DNA of 64,000 nt from Rhodopseudomonas telluris (GCF_042432815.1 NZ_JBHLWM010000003.1:248001-312000), one strand, 5' to 3'. Counted from the stretch's first letter, positions 43,619 to 52,679 are shown. The notes: generated from the letters alone by a model not told the origin. A program made the numbers and translations.

Positions 43619-46081
43619 ATGACGGCACTATCGATCGGCGGTCTTCGTCGGGCGCAAGCACGGCGCGCGTGCTCGTTCGATGTTTTCGATACATTTCTGG
43701 TACGCGCCTGCACCACGCCGACTGGCGTATTTGAAAGGACTTATCAGCTTTCCGGCATTTCCGAAGATGATCGGAACATGTCTGATAGTTTCTGTCAGCA
43801 TCGCATTCTTGCGGAGGCGCGGGCACGGCTGAAGGCCAGGCAGACGCGCGGCTCATCCGAGGTGCACATTGCCGACATCTATTCCTGCTTCCCGTTCAAA
43901 CTGTTCGGGCTCGACGCCGGCGCGGTGGAGCGTCTGGTCGACGCGGAGTTCGACGCCGAACTCGACCTGTGCCGGACAAATCCGGAAATCCTGTCGCAAT
44001 ATTTCGACAACAAACGTTCCGGCCACCGCGTCGGATTCATCTCGGATACTTATTGGGATTTGGCACGGCTGGGACGGCTGCTGCGGGCCTGCTGTCCTGA
44101 GCTGACCTGGGATTTCCTTTACGCCTCCTGCGATCATCACAGCAGCAAGAGCGAGTCGCTGTTCGCCGCCTATATCGCCGAGCAGGAAGTCGAGCCGACG
44201 AATGCCCTGCATGTCGGCGACAACCCGCAGGCCGACATCGAGGGCGCGCGGCGCTTCGGCATCCGCGCGCGCCACTATCCGCAGGCCGGCGCGCGCCTGG
44301 CGTCGCGACTGCAACGCGAGGCCTCGCTGTTCGAGTTGCTGTGCGACGATCATCCGCGGCAGCTCGATCATGGCGCACGCACGTTGCGGCGGTTGGTGGC
44401 TGCGCGCAGCGCGGAGAAGTCGCCGGCGCATCATCTCGGCATCACCGTGGTCGGGCCTGTGATGCGCGCGTTCGATGCGTTCGTGGCAAACCGTCTGGCG
44501 GAGCTGGCGCAGGACGGCCGCCGTGTCGGTTTCGCCTTTCTCGGCCGCGACGGCTTCCTGTCGTATCGGATCTGGCAACAATCGCACGCCACGCTCGCCT
44601 GCTATCTCGAAGTCAATCGCCGCGTCAGCCTGATCGCCTCGGCGGATACGCTGGAGCCGCTCAGCGAACTGTTTCGCAAGATCCCGAAGATCGACGCGGC
44701 AACGTTCGCCGACATGCTGAAGGTGCTGCCGCCGGCGGTCGCCGGGTTCTTCGCGGACCGCCCCGGCGGCATCGCCACCGGAGCCGATCTCGCGGACGCT
44801 TTGCCGGCGCTGATGCGGCCGGACGACATCGCCAAGCTGGCTACCGGGCTCCGGACGCGGCTGATGAGCTATCTGCGCGAGACGGTCGGCGAGTTCGACG
44901 CGCTGACCGATCTCGTGCTGGTCGATATCGGCTATTCGGGCAACGTGCAGAAAGCGTTGAGCCGCGCGCTGCGGCTCGAGGGCCGGCCGCTCCGCCTGCA
45001 CGGGCTGTATCTGTTCGCGCTCGACGATGCGCTCGAGGACGTGCCGGAAGGCGACAGCGCAGAGGGCTTCATCTGCGATCGGACCGTGACGCCGCACGCC
45101 AACCGGATGCTGGTGCGCAACGCCCTGATCCTCGAACAGATCTGCTGCTCGCCCGAGGGGTCGGTCCGCGACTATCAGGACGGCAGCGTGGTGCGCGAAC
45201 CCAATCCGCGACCGATCCCTCAGATCGCGCGATGCGCCGAGATTCAGTCCGGCGCGCTCGCCTACGCGGCCGCGGCCGAGGGAGTCGCCGCGGACTACAG
45301 GCTGACGCCCTATGACAACCTGGCGCTGTCCGCCGCGTGGAGTGCCGCCACGATCGGACGACTGCTGCTGCTGCCGGACGACGAGGAGCTCGCGCTGTTC
45401 GGCGACTTCCAGCACGACGTCAATCTCGGCACCGCCACGCTCGCGCCGATGATCGACGGCGGCTTCATCCGTAACCAGATCGTCGCCCGTGGCCTCACCG
45501 CCGCCTGCACCACGGCGCCGCCGCCGATGTGGATCGCCGGCAGCTTCGCGGCGCTATCGCCGTCGCTGGCTTATTCCTACGCGCTGTTCGGCGCCAATCG
45601 GCTGGCGGCCGATGTAGTCGGCGAAACGCCCTGCGGCGCCCTGCAGGTCGGCCTGTTCAGAACCGACGGCGGCGCAACGCTGGAGACCGTCACGGTGTTT
45701 CTCACCGGCCTCGGCGACCTGCGCGTCCGGGTACCGGTATCGCGTCAGATGGGGCTCGCGATGATCGCGCTGCCGCTGGGCAAATTGGCCCGCGAGGGAC
45801 TGCTCGATGGCGTCGTGCGCCAGCACGGCAAGACGATCACCGAAGCCGCGCATACGCAGGAGATCACGAGCATTGCCGCCACGCAGCTGATCGATGCCAG
45901 GCTGCGCCGCAACGGCCGTCACTATCTGGCCGATCACGACGAGGCCTGTCTGCTGGTTCAGCTCGACCCGCTATGTTCGCCATTCGCCATCTACACGCTG
46001 GCCGTCACCCCGCTCGGCGCCAGCCGCCCGCTGGGGACCGAGGCGGGAGTAATCGCAGGAGGCGTTGCGGCCAGCGCCTGA
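43619..46081 (+). CDS. Large HAD-fold protein (COG5610-like), putative flagellar surface modification
   Basis: An 820-residue cytoplasmic protein. Residues 1-235 are a HAD domain: motif I is FDVFDT (Asp21 nucleophile, Phe where phosphatases have the second Asp), FISDTYWD, SKSESLF, and LHVGDNPQADIEGARRFG. Residues 245-500 form a second domain with FLGRDGFL and VDIGYSGNVQ, a pair found in HAD-type proteins of sugar-polymer loci. The C-terminal 300 residues are unassigned. The role is inferred from position inside the flagellar block; the following gene overlaps its end by 17 bases. The start is the ATG after CAGGA. Confidence 0.75.
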   Translation: MTALSIGGLRRAQARRACSFDVFDTFLVRACTTPTGVFERTYQLSGISEDDRNMSDSFCQHRILAEARARLKARQTRGSSEVHIADIYSCFPFKLFGLDAGAVERLVDAEFDAELDLCRTNPEILSQYFDNKRSGHRVGFISDTYWDLARLGRLLRACCPELTWDFLYASCDHHSSKSESLFAAYIAEQEVEPTNALHVGDNPQADIEGARRFGIRARHYPQAGARLASRLQREASLFELLCDDHPRQLDHGARTLRRLVAARSAEKSPAHHLGITVVGPVMRAFDAFVANRLAELAQDGRRVGFAFLGRDGFLSYRIWQQSHATLACYLEVNRRVSLIASADTLEPLSELFRKIPKIDAATFADMLKVLPPAVAGFFADRPGGIATGADLADALPALMRPDDIAKLATGLRTRLMSYLRETVGEFDALTDLVLVDIGYSGNVQKALSRALRLEGRPLRLHGLYLFALDDALEDVPEGDSAEGFICDRTVTPHANRMLVRNALILEQICCSPEGSVRDYQDGSVVREPNPRPIPQIARCAEIQSGALAYAAAAEGVAADYRLTPYDNLALSAAWSAATIGRLLLLPDDEELALFGDFQHDVNLGTATLAPMIDGGFIRNQIVARGLTAACTTAPPPMWIAGSFAALSPSLAYSYALFGANRLAADVVGETPCGALQVGLFRTDGGATLETVTVFLTGLGDLRVRVPVSRQMGLAMIALPLGKLAREGLLDGVVRQHGKTITEAAHTQEITSIAATQLIDARLRRNGRHYLADHDEACLLVQLDPLCSPFAIYTLAVTPLGASRPLGTEAGVIAGGVAASA

Positions 46082-47468
46082 TCGCAGCCGCTCGGCCGTT
46101 CAAGGGTCAGTTTCCCTTTTGCGGTCCATCACCTTGCACGACTTCCAGCACGCTTGCGCTTCCGACCTCGATGCCCTGCTGCGGTCAGCAGACCTTCGGC
46201 TCAACGACGCGCAGCGCCGCCGGCTCGGCTGGCTCGTCGCACAGTTCGGCGCAGCCCGGCTCTATCGCCGCGGCGACAAGCTCGGCCCCGAGGACCGGCT
46301 GATCATCGTCACCAATCCGCTCAACAGCGCCGGTGCCGAGCTGTTCTATCGCAGCCTTCGGCCCGGCTGCGTCGTCGTCGTGCCGTTCGGCGAAAATCCG
46401 GTCTTCGACTTCCTGAAATCGAAGCTGAGCGAATACGGCACCGTCGGCACGCATGGCGCCGATGGCCCGCACGAGCTGTGGTGGGGCGGCATCAGCTCGA
46501 TCGAAACACTTCTCCCGTGCCCCGCGGCGACCGAACGGCTGCGCGTGGTGAGCTGCTATCCGCGCAGGGGCGACGATCAGGGCGCGCTGCGGCTGCAGCA
46601 GGCCGTCGAGCGCCAGCAATTGACGGCGCATATCGAACCGATCGACAGCGCATGCGACGATCGCCTGCACTGCGCCGAGAAGGCCGATTTCATCGCGCGG
46701 ATGTGGGGTCGCTTCGCCGAACCGCTGTTGTTTCTCGAAGCCGGCGCCGACCTGAACGATGCGCCGTTGGTGCCGGTCCGGCTCGGCTGCGATCTCGCGG
46801 TTCACAAATGGAATCGCTGGGAGATGTCGGCGCGGACGATCTATCTCGGGCGGACCGCAGCCGCCGAGGCCTTCCTCGGTGTCTGGCGGCAACTTGCCGA
46901 GCTGTGCCCGACGGTGTGGGAGGGCGCGCTGCTCGATCAGGCCTGGTGCCTGGCGACGTCCCAGCGATCGCTCGACACGGTGTGGCTGCCGCGCTCCTAC
47001 CACGCGCTGGTCGGCGATCTGTCCGAAAGCAAAGCCACCGTCGTGCACGATCTTCGCAGCACCACGGCAGACCTCGGACCCGACCCGAGCTTTGCGGCGA
47101 TCGCGCGCGCGGCGCGGCGGGCCGGCCGGACCGGGCCGAGCGACGCGCTGGTGGTGATGCAATCGCCGGCGCTCTCGACCGACAGCGTGGCGGTGATCCT
47201 GCACGACGTCGGCGCAGCGGATGCCCGCGCCGTTGCGGCCACCATCGACGCCGCGACCAGCGCATTCGCCACCGAATGCGGCGGCTTCGGCCGGCTTGAA
47301 CTGACCCTGTGCGCCTGGCGCGACGAAGCCGACGCCGCGCGGCGGGCAGCGCGCGCCGGCCGCGCCAGCGTTCTCGAAATCGTGCCCGGCCAGCCGATCC
47401 CGCCCAACGTCTTCTCCTCGCTCGCCAAAGGACACGGCGCTGCCGTCGTCCCGGTGCCACGCATCTGA
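46065..47468 (+). CDS. Protein with glycosyltransferase-like core, function uncertain
   Basis: 467 residues. The middle, about residues 160-310, follows a nucleotide-diphospho-sugar transferase pattern: KADFIARMWGRFAEPLLFLEAGADLNDAPLVPV, CDLAVHKWNRWEMSARTIYLGRT, and ALLDQAWCL. Where a metal-binding DxD would be, the sequence reads EAGAD, so either catalysis differs or activity is lost. Start is uncertain: a TTG is very close to AGGAGG, and later TTG codons at 46119 or 46134 are possible. It overlaps the HAD gene and is followed closely by the next gene. A role in modifying flagellar proteins is inference. Confidence 0.6.
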   Translation: MRPAPDRSRSAVQGSVSLLRSITLHDFQHACASDLDALLRSADLRLNDAQRRRLGWLVAQFGAARLYRRGDKLGPEDRLIIVTNPLNSAGAELFYRSLRPGCVVVVPFGENPVFDFLKSKLSEYGTVGTHGADGPHELWWGGISSIETLLPCPAATERLRVVSCYPRRGDDQGALRLQQAVERQQLTAHIEPIDSACDDRLHCAEKADFIARMWGRFAEPLLFLEAGADLNDAPLVPVRLGCDLAVHKWNRWEMSARTIYLGRTAAAEAFLGVWRQLAELCPTVWEGALLDQAWCLATSQRSLDTVWLPRSYHALVGDLSESKATVVHDLRSTTADLGPDPSFAAIARAARRAGRTGPSDALVVMQSPALSTDSVAVILHDVGAADARAVAATIDAATSAFATECGGFGRLELTLCAWRDEADAARRAARAGRASVLEIVPGQPIPPNVFSSLAKGHGAAVVPVPRI

Positions 47469-47480
47469 AGGATTCACCCG

Positions 47481-47990
47481 ATGCTCAAGACCATCATTCT
47501 GTTCAGCGGCCGCACCGACTATCAGCACGCCCTCTCACTGCTGCTCCGCGAGCACAATCCCGGCCTGTCGATCTGGACCGACGTCTTGCCGTCGGATCTC
47601 GACCTGCTCGAGCCCGAGGTGTTGAAGGACTCGCGGCTGGTCGGCTTCGGCGAGACGCCGCCACTCACCGAGGATGTGGTGAAGCAACTCGGTCACGGCG
47701 CCTATCAGTTCTACGCCGCGCCGCTGCAGCATCCCGGCCTGCCGCCGCAGACCGCCGCCGAGGCCGGCGACGATGCGCCCTGCGTGTCGGTGATCGCCCA
47801 GGCGATCGGCCCGCATCCCACCTTCGACCACATCATCGGCATCGAGACCTTCACGCTGCCGCCCAGCGTCGAAGCCTCCGCCCGCGAGCGGATCGCCTTC
47901 ACTCGCCTCGCGCACATGTTCTGGCGGATGTCGCACGCGCTCGCCTGCGACACGACGCTGGCGGACGTCGAGCGCACGCGCCTGAACTAA
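47481..47990 (+). CDS. Formyltransferase-like protein lacking the usual active-site motif
   Basis: 169 residues resembling the N-terminal domain of formyltransferases (Fmt, ArnA). The stretch RLVGFGETPPLTEDVVKQLGHGAYQFYAAPLQHPG lines up with the loop that carries the NxH catalytic pair, but here reads QFY. A downstream Asp before IIGIETFTLPP might correspond to the third catalytic residue. It could be an inactive or altered relative. It starts 12 bases after the preceding gene, so the three genes form one operon. Similarity is by pattern, not search, and is moderate. Confidence 0.55.
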   Translation: MLKTIILFSGRTDYQHALSLLLREHNPGLSIWTDVLPSDLDLLEPEVLKDSRLVGFGETPPLTEDVVKQLGHGAYQFYAAPLQHPGLPPQTAAEAGDDAPCVSVIAQAIGPHPTFDHIIGIETFTLPPSVEASARERIAFTRLAHMFWRMSHALACDTTLADVERTRLN

Positions 47991-48183
47991 TCGTCGCCTG
48001 CAAACTCCGGCTAGGCAAATTCTGCCGACTAATCAATTCTTTAGCCCCTCAAATTTCGCGCCTGGATTCGGCCGCCGCCGCGTTTGATCAGCAGGCGACC
48101 TCACCGGCCCCGCCTCACGACCTTCATTTCTCACCACGCCATCACCGCGCAGCACCGTGCGGCGAAGCCTGGAGGCTTGCGAC

Positions 48184-48849
48184 ATGACCAGCGTTGCCGC
48201 GACGACCGCGTCGGCCGCCACCACAACGAGCACAACGAGTTCGTCCTCGTCCGCGACCTCGATCAGCTCCAGCGATTTCCTCAGTCTGCTGGTCAGCGAA
48301 CTGCAGAACCAGGACCCGCTCAACGCCACCAGCACCACCGATTTCATCAATCAGGTGACGTCCTACGCCAATTTCACCGAGCAGCAGCAGATCAATTCCA
48401 GCATGAGCTCGCTCGCCAGCTCGTTCTCGAGCCTGGTGACGCTGAATTCGGTCAACTACATCGGCCACACCGTGGAGGCCAAGACCGACACGGCCACGCT
48501 GTCCGGCGGCTCCGCGACGTTCGGCTACACGCTGTCGTCCGCCGCGTCGGATGTTTCGATCAGCATCAAGGACTCGTCCGGCAACACCGTCTGGACCGGA
48601 ACCGGCAGCGGCAATGCCGGCTCCAACAGCTTCACCTGGGACGGCAAGAATTCCAGCGGTACGCAGCTCTCCGACGGTGGTCAGTACAGCATCGCGGTGA
48701 CCGCGACCGATTCCGCCGGCAATTCGGTCTACCAGTATTCGACCGTGACCGGCACGGTCACCGGCATCGACGCGTCCACCAGCACGCCATCGCTGCTGGT
48801 CAACGGCGTCGCCGTCAGCGCCAGCAACGTCATCGGCGTGTCGTCGTGA
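48184..48849 (+). CDS. flgD: Flagellar hook assembly scaffold FlgD
   Basis: Hook cap needed to polymerise FlgE. 221 residues. The conserved core is DFLSLLVSELQNQDPLNATSTTDFINQVTSYANFTEQQQINSSM, then a FlgD Ig-like/tudor region with SNSFTWDGKNSSGTQLSDGGQYSI. The first 30 residues are almost only Ser, Thr and Ala, like the start of FliD here. GGAGG precedes the ATG by eight bases. Heads the flgD-flgE-orf-orf-flgK-flgL series. Confidence 0.93.
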   Translation: MTSVAATTASAATTTSTTSSSSSATSISSSDFLSLLVSELQNQDPLNATSTTDFINQVTSYANFTEQQQINSSMSSLASSFSSLVTLNSVNYIGHTVEAKTDTATLSGGSATFGYTLSSAASDVSISIKDSSGNTVWTGTGSGNAGSNSFTWDGKNSSGTQLSDGGQYSIAVTATDSAGNSVYQYSTVTGTVTGIDASTSTPSLLVNGVAVSASNVIGVSS

Positions 48850-48868
48850 TCGGGGCCGGAGTAGGATC

Positions 48869-50134
48869 ATGAGTCTCACCGGCGCACTTTCCTCGGCGAT
48901 CTCGGCGCTCAACGCGCAAAGCCAGTCGCTGTCGATGATCTCCGACAACATCGCCAATTCGGATACCACCGGCTACAAGACCACGTCGGCGATGTTCGAA
49001 AATCTGGTGACGGCGTCGAGCAGTTCGTCGTCCTACGCGTCGGGCGGCGTCACCGTGTCGGGCCGCGCCAATATCAGCCAGCAAGGCCTGCTGGCGGCGA
49101 CCAGCAACGCCACCGACGTCGCCATCCAGGGCAGCGGCTTCTTCGTCACGTCGGACTCCGCCTCCGGCGGTACGACGTACTACACGCGGAACGGCGCGTT
49201 CTCGATCGACAATTCGGGCTATCTGGTCAACAACGGCTACTATCTCGAGGGCTGGCGCACCGATGCGGACGGCAACGTGGTCGGCGACGCGTCCTCGTCG
49301 AGCCTCGCGCCGATCAACACCCAGGTGGCCTCGACCAGCGGCAGCGCCACCACCAAGACCACCTTCGCGGCCAATCTGCCGGCGGACGCCGCCACCGGGG
49401 CGACCTATTCGAGCTCGATGACGGTGTACGATTCGCTCGGCACCGCCAACTCGGTCGCCGTGACCTGGACCAAGACCGCGTCCAATGCGTGGACCGCGAG
49501 CTTCGGCAATCCGACGCTGTCGTCCGACACCAGCAAGACCACCGGCACCACCTCCGGCTCGGTCGCCATCACCTTCAACAGCGACGGCTCGCTCGCATCG
49601 ACCAGCCCGAGCCCGGCGACGATTTCGGTGAGCGGGTGGACCGACGGCGCGTCGGACTCCACCGTCTCGCTCGATCTCGGCACCGTCGGCGGCACCAACG
49701 GTCTCACCCAGTACGCGTCCGGCCTGACCACGCCGGCCATCAACGTCACCAGCATCTCGTCGGACGGCCTCGCCTACGGCAAGCTCTCCAGCGTCAAGGT
49801 CGGCAGCAACGGCGTCGTCAACGCCACCTACTCCAACGGCCAGACCATCGCGATCTACAAGATCGCGGTCGCGACCTTCAAGGATCCGAGCGGCCTCTCC
49901 GGCAACAGCTACGGGATGTATTCGGCGACGGCGGATTCCGGCAGCGCGTCGGTGCAGACCTCGGGCGCCAACGGCGCCGGCACGATCTACGGCTCAGAGC
50001 TGGAATCGAGCACGACCGATACGTCGAGCCAGTTCAGCAGCATGATCTCGGCGCAGCAGGCCTATTCGGCGGCGTCGCAAGTAATCACCACGGTGAACAA
50101 GATGTTCGATACCCTGATCTCGGCGATGCGATGA
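48869..50134 (+). CDS. flgE: Flagellar hook protein FlgE
   Basis: Subunit of the hook, 421 residues. The N-terminus SLTGALSSAISALNAQSQSLSMISDNIANSDTTGYKTTSAMFENLV and the C-terminal SSQFSSMISAQQAYSAASQVITTVNKMFDTLI are diagnostic of the rod/hook family. The middle domain has YYTRNGAFSIDNSGYLVNNGYYLEGW. Starts 19 bases after flgD; its stop overlaps the ATG of the next small gene. Confidence 0.95.
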   Translation: MSLTGALSSAISALNAQSQSLSMISDNIANSDTTGYKTTSAMFENLVTASSSSSSYASGGVTVSGRANISQQGLLAATSNATDVAIQGSGFFVTSDSASGGTTYYTRNGAFSIDNSGYLVNNGYYLEGWRTDADGNVVGDASSSSLAPINTQVASTSGSATTKTTFAANLPADAATGATYSSSMTVYDSLGTANSVAVTWTKTASNAWTASFGNPTLSSDTSKTTGTTSGSVAITFNSDGSLASTSPSPATISVSGWTDGASDSTVSLDLGTVGGTNGLTQYASGLTTPAINVTSISSDGLAYGKLSSVKVGSNGVVNATYSNGQTIAIYKIAVATFKDPSGLSGNSYGMYSATADSGSASVQTSGANGAGTIYGSELESSTTDTSSQFSSMISAQQAYSAASQVITTVNKMFDTLISAMR

Positions 50135-50394
50135 CGCGCCGCACCGACCAGGACGAGCATCTGCAAGGTCTGCTGCCCAGCCTGGCTCGGCTGAAGCTGC
50201 GGGCCGAGCGCGCCGGCGGCGGTGCGGAAGCCGACCTGGTCGCGCTGATCGACGAGATCGAGCGGATCCGCCGCGAGTTGGTCCGCGGGCGCGAGCGCGT
50301 CATCGCCGAACTGGGACGGGCCACACAGCGGACGACGGCGATCACCGCCTATGCGCGCGGCGCCAACGCGGCCGGACGATCCGGCCGGCATTGA
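50131..50394 (+). CDS. Small flagellar-locus protein, unknown
   Basis: An 87-residue, strongly charged, helical protein (ADLVALIDEIERIRRELVRGRERVIAELGRATQ), probably a coiled coil. Its ATG overlaps the flgE stop by four bases, and the next gene begins six bases after its end, so it belongs to the hook operon. It may be an export chaperone or regulator, but I do not recognise a family. Confidence 0.65.
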   Translation: MTRRTDQDEHLQGLLPSLARLKLRAERAGGGAEADLVALIDEIERIRRELVRGRERVIAELGRATQRTTAITAYARGANAAGRSGRH

Positions 50395-50400
50395 TATCTG

Positions 50401-50880
50401 ATGAAGACGGGAACGGCGACGATGAAGCAGGCAGGCCATGGCAATCCCACCCGAACGGGCATCAGCGACGAGCGCGCGCTGGCGATGATCCAACTGATCG
50501 ACGAACTGATCCTGGTGATCGACGATGAGAACGCCGAGCTCGCCAAGGGTCTGCCGGCCTCGCGGCTCAAGCAGGTCGACGAGAAGGCGCGGCTGGCGGA
50601 GCTGTTCGAACGCTGGGTCGCGGACTGCACCGGCGGATCGAACGCGATCCACGTGCAGAACCCGCAATTGCGTGACCGGCTGGTCGACCGGATCCTGCAA
50701 TTGCGCGGCGCGATGGACGAGAACCTGGTGCGGCTGCGCGCCGCGATCGAAGCGAGCCATCGCCGCATCGACGCGGTGATGCAGGCGATCCGCGAGCAGC
50801 TCGCCAGCGCCTCGCCCTATGGGGCGGGCGGCGCCCGCGCCGTGCGCGCCACATCCGTCGGGACCAGCATTCGCGCCTGA
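50401..50880 (+). CDS. FlgN-like putative flagellar chaperone
   Basis: 159 residues, almost wholly alpha-helical. Position directly before flgK and size match FlgN, the chaperone for FlgK and FlgL, and the helices (AMIQLIDELILVIDDENAELAKG, then RDRLVDRILQLRGAMDENLVRLRAAIEAS) resemble that fold. The similarity is structural and contextual, not a clear motif match. A Met seven codons later is an alternative start. Twenty-two bases separate it from flgK. Confidence 0.6.
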   Translation: MKTGTATMKQAGHGNPTRTGISDERALAMIQLIDELILVIDDENAELAKGLPASRLKQVDEKARLAELFERWVADCTGGSNAIHVQNPQLRDRLVDRILQLRGAMDENLVRLRAAIEASHRRIDAVMQAIREQLASASPYGAGGARAVRATSVGTSIRA

Positions 50881-50902
50881 CAACCTCGCCGGAGGGGCCA
50901 CC

Positions 50903-52669
50903 ATGTCGCTCAACGTCGCGCGCAGCATCGCCTTCAGCGGATTGTCGGCGACGCAGGTGCAGATCTCGGTGGCGTCGGCCAACATCTCCAACGCCGACAC
51001 CGCGGGCTACACCAAAAAGACCGCCAACCAGGCCAGCAGCGTCACCGCCGGTGTCGGCACCGGTGTGACCGTCACCGGAATCACCAGCACAGTCGATCGG
51101 CTGTTGCTGAAATCGCTGATCGCGTCGAACTCCGAGCTCGGCTCCGCCGACACGTTCAACAGCTATATGAGTTCGCTGCAGCAACTCTATGGCTCGACCA
51201 GCAGCTCCGGCAGCACGTCGACCGGCACCTCGCTGGCCAACACGCTCGCCTCTCTGGAATCGGCGTTGTCGTCGCTGGCGACGACGCCGTCCAGCAGCTC
51301 GCTGCAATCGAATGCGGTCAGTGCACTCGATGTGGTGGCGTCGCAGCTGCGCGAAACGTCGAGCGGCATCCAGAAGCTGCGCGGCAACGCCGATCAGGAC
51401 ATCGCCTCGGCGGTCAGCAGCGTCAACGACGATCTGACCCGCATCGCCGATCTGAACACGGCGATCCGTCAGGCCGCGGCCGCCGGCCAGTCTACCGCCG
51501 ATCTCGAGGACGAGCGCAACACCGCGCTGCAGGACGTCTCCTCGCAGATGAACATCTCCTACTACACGGCCGCGAACGGCGATCTGCAGATCTCGACGAC
51601 GTCCGGACAGGCGCTGGTCGACAGCTCGGCGCATACGCTAAGCTACACGCCGGCGTCGAGCGTCAGCGCCTCGACCTCCTCCAGCAGCGGCGGCTTCAGC
51701 GGGATCGTCGTCAACGGCGTCGACATCACGTCGCAGATCAGCTCCGGCAAGATCAGCGCGCTGGTGACGCTGCGAGACACCACCCTGCCGGCGGTGCAAT
51801 CGCAACTCGACACGCTCGCGACGCAGCTCGCCGCCAGCCTCAACGCCGTGTCGAACGCGCAGACCTCGCTTCCACCGCCCGCCAGCCTCACCGGCTCCGC
51901 TTCCGTATCCAGCACCGACGCGCTGTCGGCGACCGGCACGGTGCGGCTCGCCGTGACGGATTCCAGCGGCAAGCTGGTGTCCTCGGCCGATTTCGACCTG
52001 TCGTCCTATTCGACTGTCGGAGATCTCGTCGGCGCCATCAATGGCATCTCGGGACTTTCGGCGTCGATCAATGCCGACGGTCATTTGGTGATCAAGGCGA
52101 CCGGCAGCGGCAACGGCGTCGCCATCAACCAGATGACCAGCTCGGTCGGCAGCGCCGGCGCGGGCTTCTCCACCTATTTCGGCCTCAACGATCTGGTCAC
52201 CGCGACCGGCGCATCGGATTTCGCGGTGCGCAGCGACATCTTGTCGGGGGCGACGTCGCTGCCGCTGGCAACGCTGGATTCGGCGGCGACGCTCACCACC
52301 GGCTCCACCGTGGTGACGTCGAACGCGGCGACCGTGGTGGATGCGCTCGGTCAGAAGCTGACCGGCTCGACGAGCTTCGCCGCCGTGGGCGGCCTGTCCG
52401 CCACCACCGGCTCCTTCGCGGATTTCGCCGCCGCGATCGTGTCGAACGTCGCCATCCGTGCGTCGCAGGCATCGAGCACCTACACGGCCAAGGAAGCGGC
52501 GCAATCCACCTATGCCAACTCGCTGTCGTCGCAATCCGGCGTCAATCTCGACGAGGAGACGGCGAATATGAGCGAGCTGCAGAACAAGTACTCCGCGGCC
52601 TCGGAGCTGATCCAGATCATCAATACGATGTTCTCGGCGCTGCTCACGGCCGTTCAATCGGCGGGCTGA
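50903..52669 (+). CDS. flgK: Flagellar hook-associated protein 1 FlgK
   Basis: First hook-filament junction protein, 588 residues. The N-terminal SLNVARSIAFSGLSATQVQISVASANISNADTAGYTKKT and the C-terminal SSQSGVNLDEETANMSELQNKYSAASELIQIINTMFSALL are the FlgK hallmarks. The middle is a long Ser/Thr/Ala-rich region with few charged residues. GGAGG precedes the ATG. The upstream frame extension overlaps the FlgN-like gene and is not used. Confidence 0.95.
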   Translation: MSLNVARSIAFSGLSATQVQISVASANISNADTAGYTKKTANQASSVTAGVGTGVTVTGITSTVDRLLLKSLIASNSELGSADTFNSYMSSLQQLYGSTSSSGSTSTGTSLANTLASLESALSSLATTPSSSSLQSNAVSALDVVASQLRETSSGIQKLRGNADQDIASAVSSVNDDLTRIADLNTAIRQAAAAGQSTADLEDERNTALQDVSSQMNISYYTAANGDLQISTTSGQALVDSSAHTLSYTPASSVSASTSSSSGGFSGIVVNGVDITSQISSGKISALVTLRDTTLPAVQSQLDTLATQLAASLNAVSNAQTSLPPPASLTGSASVSSTDALSATGTVRLAVTDSSGKLVSSADFDLSSYSTVGDLVGAINGISGLSASINADGHLVIKATGSGNGVAINQMTSSVGSAGAGFSTYFGLNDLVTATGASDFAVRSDILSGATSLPLATLDSAATLTTGSTVVTSNAATVVDALGQKLTGSTSFAAVGGLSATTGSFADFAAAIVSNVAIRASQASSTYTAKEAAQSTYANSLSSQSGVNLDEETANMSELQNKYSAASELIQIINTMFSALLTAVQSAG

Positions 52670-52679
52670 GCGCGGCGCC

